From JBHENC01 sp046262295 (GTDB lineage Bacteria; Acidobacteriota; Blastocatellia; Pyrinomonadales; Pyrinomonadaceae), in contig JBHENC010000001.1 in the NCBI GenBank assembly GCA_046262295.1, positions 124,001-188,000 of the forward strand: a DNA stretch of 64,000 bases, written 5' to 3'. Position numbers and translations under genes: made by a program. Below the pieces are notes generated by a model, which made no database searches, was not told the DNA's origin, and saw nothing but the letters and a program-made list of their open reading frames with translations. Positions 7,123 to 15,979 of this stretch are shown here, in pieces; position 1 is the first letter of the stretch, and every line of letters begins with the position of its first letter.

Positions 7123-10100
7123 TCATCGCGTCTTTTCGATGATGGCAATTTCCTCATCGGTCAGCTCATAGAGTTGATAAACGAGACGGTCAATTTCACG
7201 CTCCCATCGGCTCACGTCCGCCTGCGGGTCGTCGCGCTTGGCGGCGAGAATACGGTCAACGAGTTCGACGATTGGCGCTTGCTGTTTGGGCGTGGCGTTG
7301 GCAATTGGGAAGTCTTTAACGAAAATCGCGCTTGGTTCATAAAAGCCATTTTGAAGTCTTGCAATCAGCTTGGTGAATAAATACATAACAACGCTTGTGT
7401 TGAGTATTCCAAGCAGGTATTTGGTAGCGTTCGGGATGATGAAGGCTTTTTGATTTGTATAAAAATTGCGGTCATCCCAAGCGAACTCATTCCGTTTGCA
7501 TATATTTGGATAAGCGATTTTTGGCTTCGCAAACTCATCCCAGTAAGCGCATGAGCGCAACTCCCAAAAATAATTCCCTTTGTCGCCGCGTTCTATCAGC
7601 CCCTTGCGGAAGTTTTGAAAGCGGGCGTGGATAGCAGGATATGTTGCGGCGAAAATCTTCTCCGCTTCTTTGTCCTGCTTGCCCGTCCATGCGTGCCGTT
7701 TGTTTTCGGATGATTCTATTTTGATTAGGTACAAGTCGGCATAGTTGACGCCCCAACGCTTCACATCGCGCCCTCGCAAGAAAGGTTTCAAGATTTCTTT
7801 AGATGAAGGATGCTCTTTGATTAAAGCATCGCGGGTCGCGCGGTCAACGACGAAGGCTTCGTTAAGTCCCGTCTTGATGCCGTAATAAAACTTTCCGTTG
7901 ACGTATTCGCCGAGCGGCTTGCCTTTGCTCCGCAGTTTGTCGAGCAAGCGCAGCACGTCCGCCGCTTCGAGTCGCCAACTATCGGCGGTCAACTCATTTT
8001 GTGCGAGCGCGAAACTGTCCTTTTCAACCACGCTCACGAACTGCTCAACGGGTGCGCCCATCTTCCACGTCAAAGCGCGCACGTTGTTGCCGTTCGTCGG
8101 CGGCGTCTTGCTTGTAATCAGAATCGTCGGGTAAGCAATCGCCTCAAACACGGGCGCGTCGCCGAAATCAATCAACTGTCGAATCGTCGTCTGCCCGCTC
8201 AACAGCCCGCGCAGCTTCGCGCCATATCCGGCGCGGAAATACTTGTTCGACGTGATGAATGCGAGCGTGCCCTTGCCGTTCAACGAACGCACGCCGCACT
8301 CGTAAAAGTAAACGTACAGGTCAGCCGTGCCGGTGAAACTCTGAAAACTGCGCTGCAACGCGGGTTTGAGTTCTTTGATTTCTTCTTGCCGCACATACGG
8401 CGGGTTGCCGATGACGACATCGAAGCCGCCTGTGCCCTGAAACACTTCGACGAAATGCAGCTTCCACAGAAAATAGTTTTTGCGATTGTCGCGGCGGTGC
8501 TTCGCCAGTTCGCGCAAGGCTTCACTCTCGCCGCGTTCCTCAAGCGTCGCTTCCATGAACTCCCATTCGACTTGTTCGAGACGCCCGCGCAGTTCGCGTT
8601 TACGCTTCGTCGAGGAAACGTCGAAGAAATCTTTGTGCAGGCGTTTTAACTCCGCCAGCTTCTCTCGCGCCGTGCTATGTAAATCCTGAAACGTAGCCTG
8701 CTCAGTTGCCGGAGCTTCCGTCTGGCAGTAGAGCCGCTCGCGCTGCTTCTTCAGCTCGTTAATTTCACCCTCAATTTTTACAGCCGCTGCCGAGCGCCTT
8801 CCCTCCTTCGCCCCAACGCGCACAAACTCGCGTTCCCGCTCGTTGATCTTCTTGTTGAGCGCATCAATCTGCGCTTCTATGTCAACAAACGCACGCGCGA
8901 GCAGTTCTTCATCAAGCAGCTTCACGCCCGCGTACTCGTCTAGGAGCGAATTGCCCTGCATGATTTTGTAATCGAGGTTTGGCAAAGCGTGAATCGTCTC
9001 ACGACTCGTTTCATCAACAACGAGCGACAGCCATAGCCGCAGCTTAGCGATCTCCACCGCGCCGGGGTCAATGTCCACACCGTAGAGCGACGATTGAATC
9101 GCGTGGCGCTTCAAGTTGTAGGCACTGCGCTCCGGCATCCCCTGCACGCTTGAGAGCGCGAGCCGTGCGCGCACAATCTCCTGCATCATCCCGACTGGAA
9201 ACGCGCCCGAGCCGATGGCCGGATCACACACCGTTATCTCTTCCAGCAACTTGTCAATCGCCCGCGCATTCCGGCTAATGCTCGCAGGCAGAAAGTTGTT
9301 CTTCTGCGATTTAGTTCCGGCGGCTTCGTAGTCGGCTTGAAAATCCCCGATGCGTATAAAGGTTTCGATGTCGGCGCGTTCAACTTCCGGCAGATGCGTA
9401 GAGAGATAATTGATGAGCGACTGCTGGCACATATAATTGACGATCACGCGCGGCGTGTAATACGCCCCGCCCTTGTGCCGCAGATTTTCGGGCAGCAGAT
9501 TCTCAAAAACCTTGCCGAGCATCTCCGGGTCAACCGCGACATCCTTCTCCAACGGCTCGGCTTCGTTGACCGTGAAGTTGTAGCGGTCAAACACGTCGAG
9601 GATTCCCGTGCCGCGCTCCCCTTCTCCAGCCAGTTCGTTGTTTGAAAACAACGCATCAGGAATCAGGATGTCCGTGTTCACCCAATCGTAGCCGAGGAAC
9701 GGCTCAAACAATCCACCATTGAGAAATGGAATCTTGCAGCCGAAGCGGTCGGAGTAATCGTCTGTGCGCTCGGTGGCAAGCGTGTTGTAAAAGAGCGGTT
9801 CGAGGATGTCGTTGAAGAAGTTGCCCGCGCTGGGAGCGCAGGCGTCCCGCCTGCCATGAGCGCGTAAGCGCGAAAACTCACCTCCCGTTTCATCCGATGC
9901 TGAACTTTGATGAACGTCGTTAGCGTGCTGAAGCACGCTTGCAGGCAAGATGCCTGCGCTCCCAGCTTTGACGTAATACTTCTCGCGCTCTTTGAACAAA
10001 TGACGCAGGTAGTTTTTATCGCCGCTGCCCCATGCCGCGCCGCGAGCGACACCAAACCAACCCTTCTTTTGCAGGAAGTAAAGAAAGACGATTTGCCCTA

Positions 10101-10830
10101 ACAGCTTCTTGGCGAAATCGTCAGTCTCAATTCCTTTCCCCGCAAAGTCCTCGCGCAGAGCTTTGTCTTTGCCGAGCAATGCTGCAACCGCATCGCGCAC
10201 TTGCTCAAACAGACTTTTGTATTGCGCGAAGAACTCTTTCGTCACGCGCTCGATGTCGAAAGCCTTCTCGATGCCGGCGAGCAGTGGGCCGGTGCGGTCG
10301 TTTTCAAGCAACGGCAGGAATTGCTTCTGCGCCGTGTGGCTGTGCTCGTTCTTGCCAATGAGGAACGAGTAGCGGCGCGCCGGGGTCAACTCTTTCTTCG
10401 TGCTGACTCTGCCTTCGTCCGTCTGTTCAAGCGAGTATTCGAGTTTGACGAATGAGAATCGCCAATCGCTTTCATCCGGCGAGACGAACGCCACCAAGAC
10501 CGCCGACGCCTTATCGTGCTTCAGCAGATAATGCGCGGCAAAGTTACGAAGCGACGTGCGCCCGCGCTCCAAAGTTGTCCCGCGATTCAGATACACGGCG
10601 AGCACATCAACCCTGTCGGCTGCCGAATCAGTGTACGAGCCGAGCCGTTCGTAATAGTTCACCTTATCGGCGAAGGCTTGCGTCACATACGCGCCGCGAT
10701 AGACCTTTTGCCGGTCGTCTTTAGTGTCCAAGCGGTTGAGTATGTTTTGCGTGAAGCGCAAGAATCGTGCGCGGTCAAACGACTGCGTGAAGGTTTCCGT
10801 GACGAGGTGGCGGGCTTGTTCAGGATTCAT
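7123..10830 (-). CDS. Eco57I/type IIG-like adenine DNA methyltransferase
   Basis: 1235 residues. Helical N-terminal region (1-430), then the methyltransferase core: GGAYYTPRVIVNYM (454-467), SAM-binding DPAIGSGAFP (536-545), LYGVDIDPGAVEIAK (582-596), a coiled-coil insertion (650-780), and catalytic NPPY (809-812). The C-terminal part resembles the TaqI-like target-recognition region and ends in REIDRLVYQLYELT. It adds methyl groups to adenine in a specific site. No PD-(D/E)XK nuclease motif stands out at the N-terminus, so cleavage may rest with the PLD-helicase encoded upstream (11703-14921). Residues about 289-336 (SAGILPASVLQHA to GRRDACAPSAG) are translated REP element, an in-frame insertion between YYVK and NFFNDILEPL. 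Start: ATG at 10830, just after REP copy 3. Confidence 0.9.
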   Translation of the reverse strand: MNPEQARHLVTETFTQSFDRARFLRFTQNILNRLDTKDDRQKVYRGAYVTQAFADKVNYYERLGSYTDSAADRVDVLAVYLNRGTTLERGRTSLRNFAAHYLLKHDKASAVLVAFVSPDESDWRFSFVKLEYSLEQTDEGRVSTKKELTPARRYSFLIGKNEHSHTAQKQFLPLLENDRTGPLLAGIEKAFDIERVTKEFFAQYKSLFEQVRDAVAALLGKDKALREDFAGKGIETDDFAKKLLGQIVFLYFLQKKGWFGVARGAAWGSGDKNYLRHLFKEREKYYVKAGSAGILPASVLQHANDVHQSSASDETGGEFSRLRAHGRRDACAPSAGNFFNDILEPLFYNTLATERTDDYSDRFGCKIPFLNGGLFEPFLGYDWVNTDILIPDALFSNNELAGEGERGTGILDVFDRYNFTVNEAEPLEKDVAVDPEMLGKVFENLLPENLRHKGGAYYTPRVIVNYMCQQSLINYLSTHLPEVERADIETFIRIGDFQADYEAAGTKSQKNNFLPASISRNARAIDKLLEEITVCDPAIGSGAFPVGMMQEIVRARLALSSVQGMPERSAYNLKRHAIQSSLYGVDIDPGAVEIAKLRLWLSLVVDETSRETIHALPNLDYKIMQGNSLLDEYAGVKLLDEELLARAFVDIEAQIDALNKKINEREREFVRVGAKEGRRSAAAVKIEGEINELKKQRERLYCQTEAPATEQATFQDLHSTAREKLAELKRLHKDFFDVSSTKRKRELRGRLEQVEWEFMEATLEERGESEALRELAKHRRDNRKNYFLWKLHFVEVFQGTGGFDVVIGNPPYVRQEEIKELKPALQRSFQSFTGTADLYVYFYECGVRSLNGKGTLAFITSNKYFRAGYGAKLRGLLSGQTTIRQLIDFGDAPVFEAIAYPTILITSKTPPTNGNNVRALTWKMGAPVEQFVSVVEKDSFALAQNELTADSWRLEAADVLRLLDKLRSKGKPLGEYVNGKFYYGIKTGLNEAFVVDRATRDALIKEHPSSKEILKPFLRGRDVKRWGVNYADLYLIKIESSENKRHAWTGKQDKEAEKIFAATYPAIHARFQNFRKGLIERGDKGNYFWELRSCAYWDEFAKPKIAYPNICKRNEFAWDDRNFYTNQKAFIIPNATKYLLGILNTSVVMYLFTKLIARLQNGFYEPSAIFVKDFPIANATPKQQAPIVELVDRILAAKRDDPQADVSRWEREIDRLVYQLYELTDEEIAIIEKTR
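9833..9963. repeat. REP-pair element (BIME), copy 2, inside the methyltransferase gene
   Basis: 131 bases with the same inverted ends (GGAGCGCAGGCGTCCCGCC and its counterpart) and internal hairpins as the other copies, lying wholly inside the methyltransferase coding region in the same orientation as copy 3. It is read through in frame without a stop, adding about 48 residues to the protein. Confidence 0.9.
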
Positions 10831-10837
10831 AATGATT

Positions 10838-10973
10838 GGAGCGCAGGCATCTTGCCTGCCATGAGCGCGTCAGCGCGAAAACTGCCGCGTATTTACTTTC
10901 AACTTTGAAGTCGGCGTATGACTGACATCTGAGCGTGCTAACGCACGCTTGCAGGCAGGATGCCTGCGCTCCC
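10838..10973. repeat. REP-pair element (BIME), copy 3, overlapping RAYT 3' end
   Basis: 136 bases, GGAGCGCAGGCATCTTGCC at the left and its inverted partner at the right, with GCGCGTCAGCGCG and GCGTGCTAACGCACGC hairpins inside. It lies 7 bases upstream of the methyltransferase ATG, so it sits in that gene's leader, and it overlaps the 3' end of the transposase gene. Confidence 0.9.
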
Positions 10974-11558
10974 AGCCTCGCTCCCAGCCTTGCGACGGGC
11001 GTAAGCGCTGCTGAATTGCCATTCGTGCGGAGCGGCGCAGAGACCAGCTTTGACGGGATTGTTTTCAATGTAAGCGACAGTTGCCGCAAAGTGCTTCGCA
11101 TCACGTATATAACGGTCGAAAGATTCTTTCTGCCAGAAGCGGTCGGTGCGGTCAATCAGCTTATTCGCTTCATTCGCGGTGTAAGACTTGATTGAGTGCA
11201 TGATGCTCGACAACGTGAACCCATCGCGCGGCGTCGCTAACAAGTGAACATGATTCGGCATCACGACCCACGCGGAAAGTTTGTAACGCACACCGTCAAA
11301 ATACAGCATCGCATCTTGCGTCAACCGCGCGATGCGCACATCTCTAAGATGTGCGTCGCCATGACCTTCATCAAGATACGCTTCAATGCGCTTACGTAAA
11401 GCCGCATCAACATCGCGATGTTCGTCATGCGCAAGTTCTCGTCGCCACCGCTCAAGCAAGGCTTGCGGTAGCGAATCGTGCAAACGGAACGTGACGAACT
11501 GCGCTCTTTCACCGCCCTCGAAATGTGGCAAATATCCTCGGCTGTGCCAATTATTCAT
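10938..11558 (-). CDS. REP-associated tyrosine transposase (RAYT, Y1 family)
   Basis: 206 residues. The HUH nuclease motif is His103-x-His105 in MPNHVHLLATP; the later motif FWQKESFDRYIRD and the helix VAYIENNPVKAGL are characteristic of RAYT proteins of the IS200/IS605 superfamily. The nucleophilic tyrosine is probably Tyr150, though in some relatives it lies two or three residues earlier. Such proteins bind and cut REP hairpins as single strands and are thought to spread them. The gene is flanked by two REP-pair elements in opposite orientation (10838-10973 and 11571-11699). Its last residues, AGSAGILPASVR, are encoded by the REP element itself. It interrupts the presumed methyltransferase/helicase operon. 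Confidence 0.9.
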   Translation of the reverse strand: MNNWHSRGYLPHFEGGERAQFVTFRLHDSLPQALLERWRRELAHDEHRDVDAALRKRIEAYLDEGHGDAHLRDVRIARLTQDAMLYFDGVRYKLSAWVVMPNHVHLLATPRDGFTLSSIMHSIKSYTANEANKLIDRTDRFWQKESFDRYIRDAKHFAATVAYIENNPVKAGLCAAPHEWQFSSAYARRKAGSEAGSAGILPASVR

Positions 11559-11570
11559 AAATTACTGACT

Positions 11571-11699
11571 GGAGCGCAGGCATCCTGCCTGCAAGCGTGC
11601 GTTAGCACGCTTAAATTTCGCATAACCTTTAACATCGAAGATATGCGAGCGTTTGATTTTCGCGCTCTCGCGCTTATGCAGGCAGGATGCCTGCGCTCC
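11571..11699. repeat. REP-pair element (BIME), copy 4, upstream of RAYT
   Basis: 129 bases with the same inverted ends, with GCGTGCGTTAGCACGC in the left arm and GCGCTCTCGCGC in the right arm. Together with copy 3 it brackets the transposase gene in mirror orientation. It ends 3 bases from the stop of the helicase gene. Confidence 0.9.
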
Positions 11700-11702
11700 C
11701 AG

Positions 11703-14700
11703 CTATGCGCTCCCAATTAAGTAAGCGGATAAGATGACTTCGCGCGGATTGTGGTTCTGCTTAACCTGCGTGGCGTGGGTCGTCTGAAAGAACTCAGCCG
11801 GAACCTCGCGCTTTAACAAAGATAAGATTTTGAGCGGGTTAATTTCATTTTTAATGGCTTCCCAAACCTTCTTAGTTGTCGGCTTCGGCAGCGCGCCATC
11901 TTCGAGCAGGCGCTGGCAGTCGCGCATGAAAGACTCATCTTCATCGGTGAAACCCTGAAATCGCTTAATCTCTTTCGCCCGTAAGCGCGTCAGAATCTTC
12001 TGGCTGTTGTCATGGCTGCCGAGGTTTATCGGCTCATCGTCGCTCTCTTCGGTCGTAGCAATGACAAACGCTTCCTTGTTGCGGTCGAGCAGCGTGTAAA
12101 AATCAGCGCCGACGCTTGCGTGCGGCGTCTCCGGCTCGCATTGCAAAAGTTTGGCGGTCTGGATGAAGTCCAATTCGTGCGCCCTCATTGTCAGGTCATC
12201 GGAGAGAAAGAACTTTTCGAGTTTGCCTTTACGAAAGTAAGTAAGCAGCGTAATTCGTGAAATCTCCGGTTGCTGCTTCGCTGTGCGCGCCTTTCTCGGC
12301 AAGCGTTTGATACGCGCGAACAAGCCCGGCTGATGGTCGCGCACATCGCGTATGACGTTCAAAAACTCAAGCTCGCTTGCCTCTTCTTCATCTTCGCCGG
12401 TGATGGTCTCTTTCGACGTAAGACGTTGAAACAAGTCATGCGATTTAATCTCTTCGCCTTCGGTCAACAGGCGCGCGTCTGCGCCGAGCATTTCGATGAA
12501 GGCCTGAATTTTCGCTTCGGCTGACTCCCTTAGTTTAATCAAGTCGTTGCTTTGTTTGGTCGGGAAAAAGTTATAAGTGTAGATCGTATCGAATTCCGTA
12601 TCTACACGATTGACACGCCCGACGCGCTGAATCATGCGCGTCGGATTCCAAGGAATGTCGTAGTTGATAACGGTGTTCGAGCGGTGCAGATTTACGCCTT
12701 CCGAGAGGACTTCGGTTGTGACGAGGATGCGGTAATCATCTTTCGGTTTGTAGGCTCGCGCATCGAAATTCTGAATGACAAGCTCGCGCGTGGCCTCATT
12801 CGAGTCGCCGGAGAACGCGATGACTCCATCTCCGAGTTCTTCTTTGAATTTCTTGTCGAGATAATTTGCCGTCTCTTTCGACTCGGTAAACAAAATTAAC
12901 TTGTCGCGCTTGAAGTTCGGGTTAGTCTGAATCATCTCGCGCAACTTTTCCCACTTGGGGTCACGCTCGATGGTGTCCCACCTTGTGGCGATTTCACGCA
13001 GGATGCCCAAGTCGCTTTCAAGATCAGGCAGGAAATCTTCCGAGAAATCGTCAGCACTTAACTGCTGCGCTTTATCTTCATCAATCAAACGCTCGACACC
13101 TTCAAAGTCTTCCGTTTCCAACATCTCAAAGACGCGGTTTGTGTGTTTCTTGCTGATATAGACGAATCCGTTTTGGAATTCTTTGATGAACCGTTCATAT
13201 GAACTGATGAACCGATTGACGCTTAAACGAAACGCATAAAAGCTGCTCTCTAAACGCTTCACCAGCAAGATTTTCATGAACTTGGCGAGGTTGCGCTGTC
13301 CTGTTAATTCACTTTCGCTCGCGCCTTCGTAATAGGTTAGGGGACGGTAACGTGCATAAGAGAAGTCTTGTGTCAGCAGTTCAATCGTGCGCGTGAAGAC
13401 TTCGTTTTCGTGGGAATCAAGTTCATAGAAAGCCGCGTGTGGGTTAGCAACTTCAGGAAACTTCAAATCTTGTGCAGCAAGATCATCAGCGTAGTAGCGG
13501 CTGATTTCGCTACGAGTACGTCGAATCATGAGGTACTTCAAAACCTTCTCGCGTATTTCTTTCGCGTTCTGCCCGACGACCTTCAAATACTCTTCGCGGT
13601 CAGCTTGCCGGTCTAAACCTTTCAACCGTTTCTCTAAGCGCGTGAAGAAAGCTTCGAGATTACGCACGTTCGGGATCGTGCTGTTCTTGCCGCTCTGAAA
13701 AAGTTTAATCTGGCTCAAGATATCGCGCGGTGAGTTATTGAGCGGCGTCGCCGTCACCAGTACGACACGCTTGCCGCGACATACTTGCGCGAGTTTTTCA
13801 TACGTCGCGGTCGCTTCAGTGCGGAAGCGGTGCGACTCGTCCACGAAGACGTTAGTGTAACGACTGATGTCGCGGCGCAGTAGATCATCTAGCTTGCCGA
13901 TAGACTCGAAGTGAGCGGGCACACGGAAATCAGCGAAGACGTTTGTCCATGATCCGGGATTGTTTTTGTCTAAAAGCGCAGGCGGGGCAATGACGAGCGT
14001 GCGCCCGTCGAGTTGCTGGGCGAGCAAAGCGGACATGTATGTTTTGCCAAGCCCGACGACATCGGAGATAAAGACACCGCCATACTCTTCAAGGATTCGC
14101 TTCGCACTCGCCACCGCATCGGCCTGATACTTCAACTGCTTGAACCTGTCCGGGAGGTAGAGCATAAAGTCTTCATCTCCCGTCACACTCAATTCACCTT
14201 TGAAATATTCGTACAGAAATTTTAGGTACAGCTCATAAGGCTTGAACTGCGCGAAGGGTGATTTCTTGGTGACGGTATCAACATAAGTCTCAGAAACTTC
14301 GACCGCCTCTTCCCATAGTTCATTGAACTTAGAAAGGGAAAATTCATAGTCGGCACGGTTCTTCAGTTCGACATTGAACTCCAGATTGCCTTGCAAACCG
14401 GAATGCGAGAAGTTGCTTGAACCCGTTACTACCCTTCCCCTGTCCATATGACCTTCGTTGAAGGTCATGATGTAGAGCTTGGCGTGAATCTGCGCTGACG
14501 GATAGACCTTGATTTCTAGTTTGCCGCTCTGACACCATTCGATGAATTTCTTAACTCCCTGCTCTATGGGAGCCGTATCTTCGGCTTCGTCTAATTCGCG
14601 TAGCACATCGGCAGGCACTTGCTCTTTAGTTTCGGCATGAGAAGCAGCGAAAAGTTCTCGTTGAGACTTCGCTTGTTGCAAAAGATCGTATGTGCGCCGG

Positions 14701-14921
14701 TCGGTCTTGAGTCCAATGAGAATCCGTATTCTTTCAGTTTGCTCCAATGCAGGGTAGAGATGATGAAAGCCACTAATGAAGAAGTAGCCGACGAGACAAT
14801 CGAAGAAGCGCGTGTTGGCACCAAGCAAAGAATAGAAGCGAGCGCGCAGGCTGCGCCCATCTTCGTTGGTAATAAATGTTAAATCAGAGGACATACTTTT
14901 CACTTCCGATTCAATTACCAT
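11703..14921 (-). CDS. PLD-nuclease/SNF2-type helicase fusion, likely restriction partner of the methyltransferase
   Basis: 1072 residues. N-terminal phospholipase-D-like nuclease domain (about 20-210) with one HxK motif (His146, Lys148) and GSSNFS (167-172). Then a superfamily 2 helicase: Walker A DVVGLGKT (287-294), DESH (361-364), TATPLNN (390-396), and C-terminal motifs TTEVLSEGVNL and QRVGRVNR. The C-terminal 200 residues are unassigned. Proteins of this build often sit beside Eco57I-type methyltransferases and probably translocate on and cut unmodified DNA (inference). The gene is upstream of the methyltransferase on the same strand, now separated by the RAYT/REP insertion. The first ATG (14921) is used; an ATG nine codons later (14894) is equally possible. 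Confidence 0.88.
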   Translation of the reverse strand: MVIESEVKSMSSDLTFITNEDGRSLRARFYSLLGANTRFFDCLVGYFFISGFHHLYPALEQTERIRILIGLKTDRRTYDLLQQAKSQRELFAASHAETKEQVPADVLRELDEAEDTAPIEQGVKKFIEWCQSGKLEIKVYPSAQIHAKLYIMTFNEGHMDRGRVVTGSSNFSHSGLQGNLEFNVELKNRADYEFSLSKFNELWEEAVEVSETYVDTVTKKSPFAQFKPYELYLKFLYEYFKGELSVTGDEDFMLYLPDRFKQLKYQADAVASAKRILEEYGGVFISDVVGLGKTYMSALLAQQLDGRTLVIAPPALLDKNNPGSWTNVFADFRVPAHFESIGKLDDLLRRDISRYTNVFVDESHRFRTEATATYEKLAQVCRGKRVVLVTATPLNNSPRDILSQIKLFQSGKNSTIPNVRNLEAFFTRLEKRLKGLDRQADREEYLKVVGQNAKEIREKVLKYLMIRRTRSEISRYYADDLAAQDLKFPEVANPHAAFYELDSHENEVFTRTIELLTQDFSYARYRPLTYYEGASESELTGQRNLAKFMKILLVKRLESSFYAFRLSVNRFISSYERFIKEFQNGFVYISKKHTNRVFEMLETEDFEGVERLIDEDKAQQLSADDFSEDFLPDLESDLGILREIATRWDTIERDPKWEKLREMIQTNPNFKRDKLILFTESKETANYLDKKFKEELGDGVIAFSGDSNEATRELVIQNFDARAYKPKDDYRILVTTEVLSEGVNLHRSNTVINYDIPWNPTRMIQRVGRVNRVDTEFDTIYTYNFFPTKQSNDLIKLRESAEAKIQAFIEMLGADARLLTEGEEIKSHDLFQRLTSKETITGEDEEEASELEFLNVIRDVRDHQPGLFARIKRLPRKARTAKQQPEISRITLLTYFRKGKLEKFFLSDDLTMRAHELDFIQTAKLLQCEPETPHASVGADFYTLLDRNKEAFVIATTEESDDEPINLGSHDNSQKILTRLRAKEIKRFQGFTDEDESFMRDCQRLLEDGALPKPTTKKVWEAIKNEINPLKILSLLKREVPAEFFQTTHATQVKQNHNPREVILSAYLIGSA

Positions 14922-15072
14922 GCCAATTGAGCGATGAAAGTTAGGATAATTTCGTTTTCATCTGTGCCCTCAAGAAAGGTTTGAGGCGAAACCGGAGTTG
15001 ATGTCAATAACCGAATATGCGAGAGAACTACGTCTTGATCGCGGCTATATTAAAGCGTCGCAGCAGAATCCA

Positions 15073-15318
15073 TTATGCGGCTCGATGTTCTATCGCGCGG
15101 ACGTGCGCGATTTCGCGGTGAGCGATGGGACGCACTTGGGAGGCAGCGAGCGAGACGACCGCCGCTGTTTCACCATCAAGCGCGACGAATTCCACTTCAT
15201 AGCCTGCGCCGCCCTGATGAATTAAAACGACTGTGCCGATGTCGCCCTGCTGTAAGCCATGCTCCGGCAAGTCTGCCTGCAAGACAACTTGATCGAGTTC
15301 GTTAATCATAATCTTCAT
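15073..15318 (-). CDS. DUF4926 domain protein
   Basis: 81 residues with the family pattern INELDQVVLQADLPEHGLQ, GDIGTVVLIHQGG, YEVEFVALDGE. This is a small beta-rich protein of unknown function, common in cyanobacteria and Acidobacteriota, often beside DUF6883 genes and toxin-antitoxin loci. It starts 6 bases after the end of the DUF6883 gene and is the last gene of a three-gene leftward unit. Confidence 0.8.
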   Translation of the reverse strand: MKIMINELDQVVLQADLPEHGLQQGDIGTVVLIHQGGAGYEVEFVALDGETAAVVSLAASQVRPIAHREIAHVRAIEHRAA

Positions 15319-15324
15319 TTCCGT

Positions 15325-15659
15325 TCACAACGGATAAGCCGTTGCCAATCGCGGGAGGCTCTCACCCGTATCAATGAACCATACGACGCGCACAATCGGC
15401 GCTCGGCCATCGGGCGCGGGCAGTTCGCCTTCGATGACGTAGCGCGTGCTAAAGGGCGAGGGTTCTATTTTGGCGACTTCATAATCTGCGGCATGACGCC
15501 GGAGAGCATCAGCGAGCGTTTGCCATGCAGCAACGGAAAAGCCGAAGCTGAAGGAGAACGCCGCTTTGCTGCGTCCGTCGCGGTGCGCGTGTGAAAGCAA
15601 GTAATCAACAATCTTGTCGCGCGCGGGACGATTGCTCGATCATGGTTCGGCAGTTTCAC
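15325..15659 (-). pseudogene. DUF6883 domain protein with a 2-bp frameshift
   Basis: The 5' part, starting at GTG 15659, reads KLPNHDRAIVPR, and the rest (LLSHAHRDGRSKAAFSFSFGF to VWFIDTGESLPRLATAYPL) is in another frame. Removing one CG from the CGCGCGCG run near 15619-15626 restores a single frame of about 110 residues with the expected join VPRDKIVDYLLSHAHRDG. The family is of unknown function and usually accompanies DUF4926. The GTG start overlaps the TGA of the upstream gene (GTGA). Either a slippage mutation or a sequencing error; the intact remainder argues that the gene was functional very recently. Confidence 0.75.
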
Positions 15660-15979
15660 TTATGATCGACTTGGGGTCTCTTTAGCTTCTCGTGCGTACA
15701 TTTCTTCACACCGCCTTTGCCCAAGCCTTCCGGGTAATACATTCCCGCGCCGTGGCAATCCGGGCACTGCGAAATGTCGAGCGCCGATGAATCTTTCACG
15801 GTAAGCCATTCAGCAATCAACTCGTCTTCCCTGCCTGTATCGTAAAGCTTCCGGCCAACCGATTCGGATTGCTCATTGTACCTAACATTATATGTTGGTA
15901 CTACTATAACGAAGAAGAACATGCATGAATGATTCGGAATGTTCGATACCGGCGACCCGGACGGTTCGGACAATGACAA
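15656..15979 (-). CDS. Small zinc-knuckle protein, start uncertain
   Basis: The convincing part is the last 70 residues: RKLYDTGREDELIAEWL, then CPDCHGAGMYYPEG and KKCTHEKL, a CxxCxGxG plus Cys/His pattern as in zinc knuckles. The upstream residues look non-coding and overlap a toxin-antitoxin remnant on the other strand, so the N-terminus is probably lost or starts near 15880. Its stop overlaps the GTG start of the DUF6883 gene, a sign of translational coupling and the best evidence that it is real. Function unknown. Confidence 0.5.
   Translation of the reverse strand: MSLSEPSGSPVSNIPNHSCMFFFVIVVPTYNVRYNEQSESVGRKLYDTGREDELIAEWLTVKDSSALDISQCPDCHGAGMYYPEGLGKGGVKKCTHEKLKRPQVDHK

Noticed and set aside
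7123..14921. Assignment of the methyltransferase/helicase pair to BREX or DISARM
   Set aside because: No PglZ, BrxC, BrxL, DrmA or DrmB homologue is seen in the window, so only a restriction-like pair is claimed.
14998..15225. 75-residue plus-strand frame starting MMSITEYARELRLDRGY
   Set aside because: It runs antisense to the DUF4926 gene, which matches its family well on the minus strand.
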